A stretch of 64,000 nucleotides of DNA, taken from contig NZ_CP020663.1 of assembly GCF_002381345.1 (NCBI RefSeq), forward strand, positions 62,001 to 126,000, read 5' to 3'. The stretch is from Candidatus Enterovibrio altilux (GTDB lineage: Bacteria > Pseudomonadota > Gammaproteobacteria > Enterobacterales > Vibrionaceae). Shown one piece after another: positions 63,843 to 64,000 of this stretch. The translations under genes were made by a program, and so were the position numbers. Position 1 is the first letter of the stretch. The number at the start of each line of letters is the position of its first letter. Under the pieces are notes generated by a model. That model worked only from the letters and a program-made list of their open reading frames with translations. It did not search any database and was not told the DNA's origin.

Positions 63843-64000
63843 ATGATAAATCAGGCCAATGTAGATCCAGTTGAAATGCAAAAATTTAAAAATATAGCTT
63901 CTAGCTGGTGGGATTTAGAGGGAGCATTTAAAGCCTTACATCAAATCAATCCACTTCGTCTGAATTATATCATTGAGCATAGTAACGGGATCTTTGGTAA
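63843..64000 (+). CDS. ubiG: Ubiquinone biosynthesis O-methyltransferase UbiG (cut by window end)
   Basis: The first 52 codons are visible ([20 protein letters not shown], then [23 protein letters not shown]), the conserved N-terminus of UbiG, which carries out both O-methylations in ubiquinone synthesis. AGGAATGA lies upstream of the ATG. The SAM-binding part is outside the window, so integrity is unknown. Confidence 0.9.
   Translation, partial: MINQANVDPVEMQKFKNIASSWWDLEGAFKALHQINPLRLNYIIEHSNGIFG

Noticed and set aside
1-64000. CRISPR array, prophage or integron
   Set aside because: No regularly spaced direct repeats, phage genes or integrase were seen; the repeats present are IS copies.

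Overview
The window looks like a chromosomal segment of a luminous Vibrionaceae bacterium, closest in my reading to the Enterovibrio-type deep-sea anglerfish light-organ symbionts. The inference rests on a complete luxCDABEG operon with an Aliivibrio-like LuxA, vibrio-type core gene order, an AT-rich sequence, and heavy invasion by one insertion sequence whose copies are all decayed. No species assignment can be proven from the sequence alone.

Layout. 0-3.8 kb: queuosine genes queD and queE, then nested IS debris and yhbY. 3.9-19.6 kb: a compact, well-kept housekeeping block, rlmE-ftsH-folP-glmM-secG-tRNA-Leu-rimP-nusA-infB-rbfA-truB-rpsO-pnp (protein quality control, folate, cell-wall precursor, secretion, transcription/translation, RNA decay), with an IS630-like relic between rpsO and pnp. 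20.3-21.6 kb: a DUF945 (YdgA-like) envelope protein. 23.3-29.9 kb: the lux operon. It has no luxI or luxR beside it and is bracketed by inverted IS relics; two of its gaps hold stem-loops. 31.4-38.8 kb: sdhE, then the minus-strand block rodZ-ispG-hisS-yfgM-bamB-der, preceded by what looks like the tail of a dead pilF/pilW. 40.4-49.2 kb: single surviving genes (dinB, ubiC, ribE, a DUF2989 lipoprotein, tusE, yccA) among IS debris, with tfoX broken by two TGA codons. 49.4-54.7 kb: an AapJQMP-type amino-acid ABC transporter in which only the binding protein is intact. 55-64 kb: IS mosaics, a class V aminotransferase, a PilZ protein, an initiator-like tRNA gene with a changed anticodon, and the start of ubiG.

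The strongest structural signal is the mobile element. Aligning the copies by eye gives one IS5/IS903-like element of about 1.04 kb with ends GGCTTTGTTTCCTAA. Several copies are not plain: they share the same compound form, in which about 230 bp of the 3' end is attached in inverted orientation at the 5' end through the same junction. This makes a unit of about 1.28 kb with long inverted repeats. One such unit has an apparent 9-bp target duplication (8/9 match), so the compound form seems to have moved as a unit.

Together the window shows a genome in decay that keeps central information processing and light production. Natural transformation (tfoX, pilF), amino-acid import (aap) and possibly an initiator tRNA locus are eroding.
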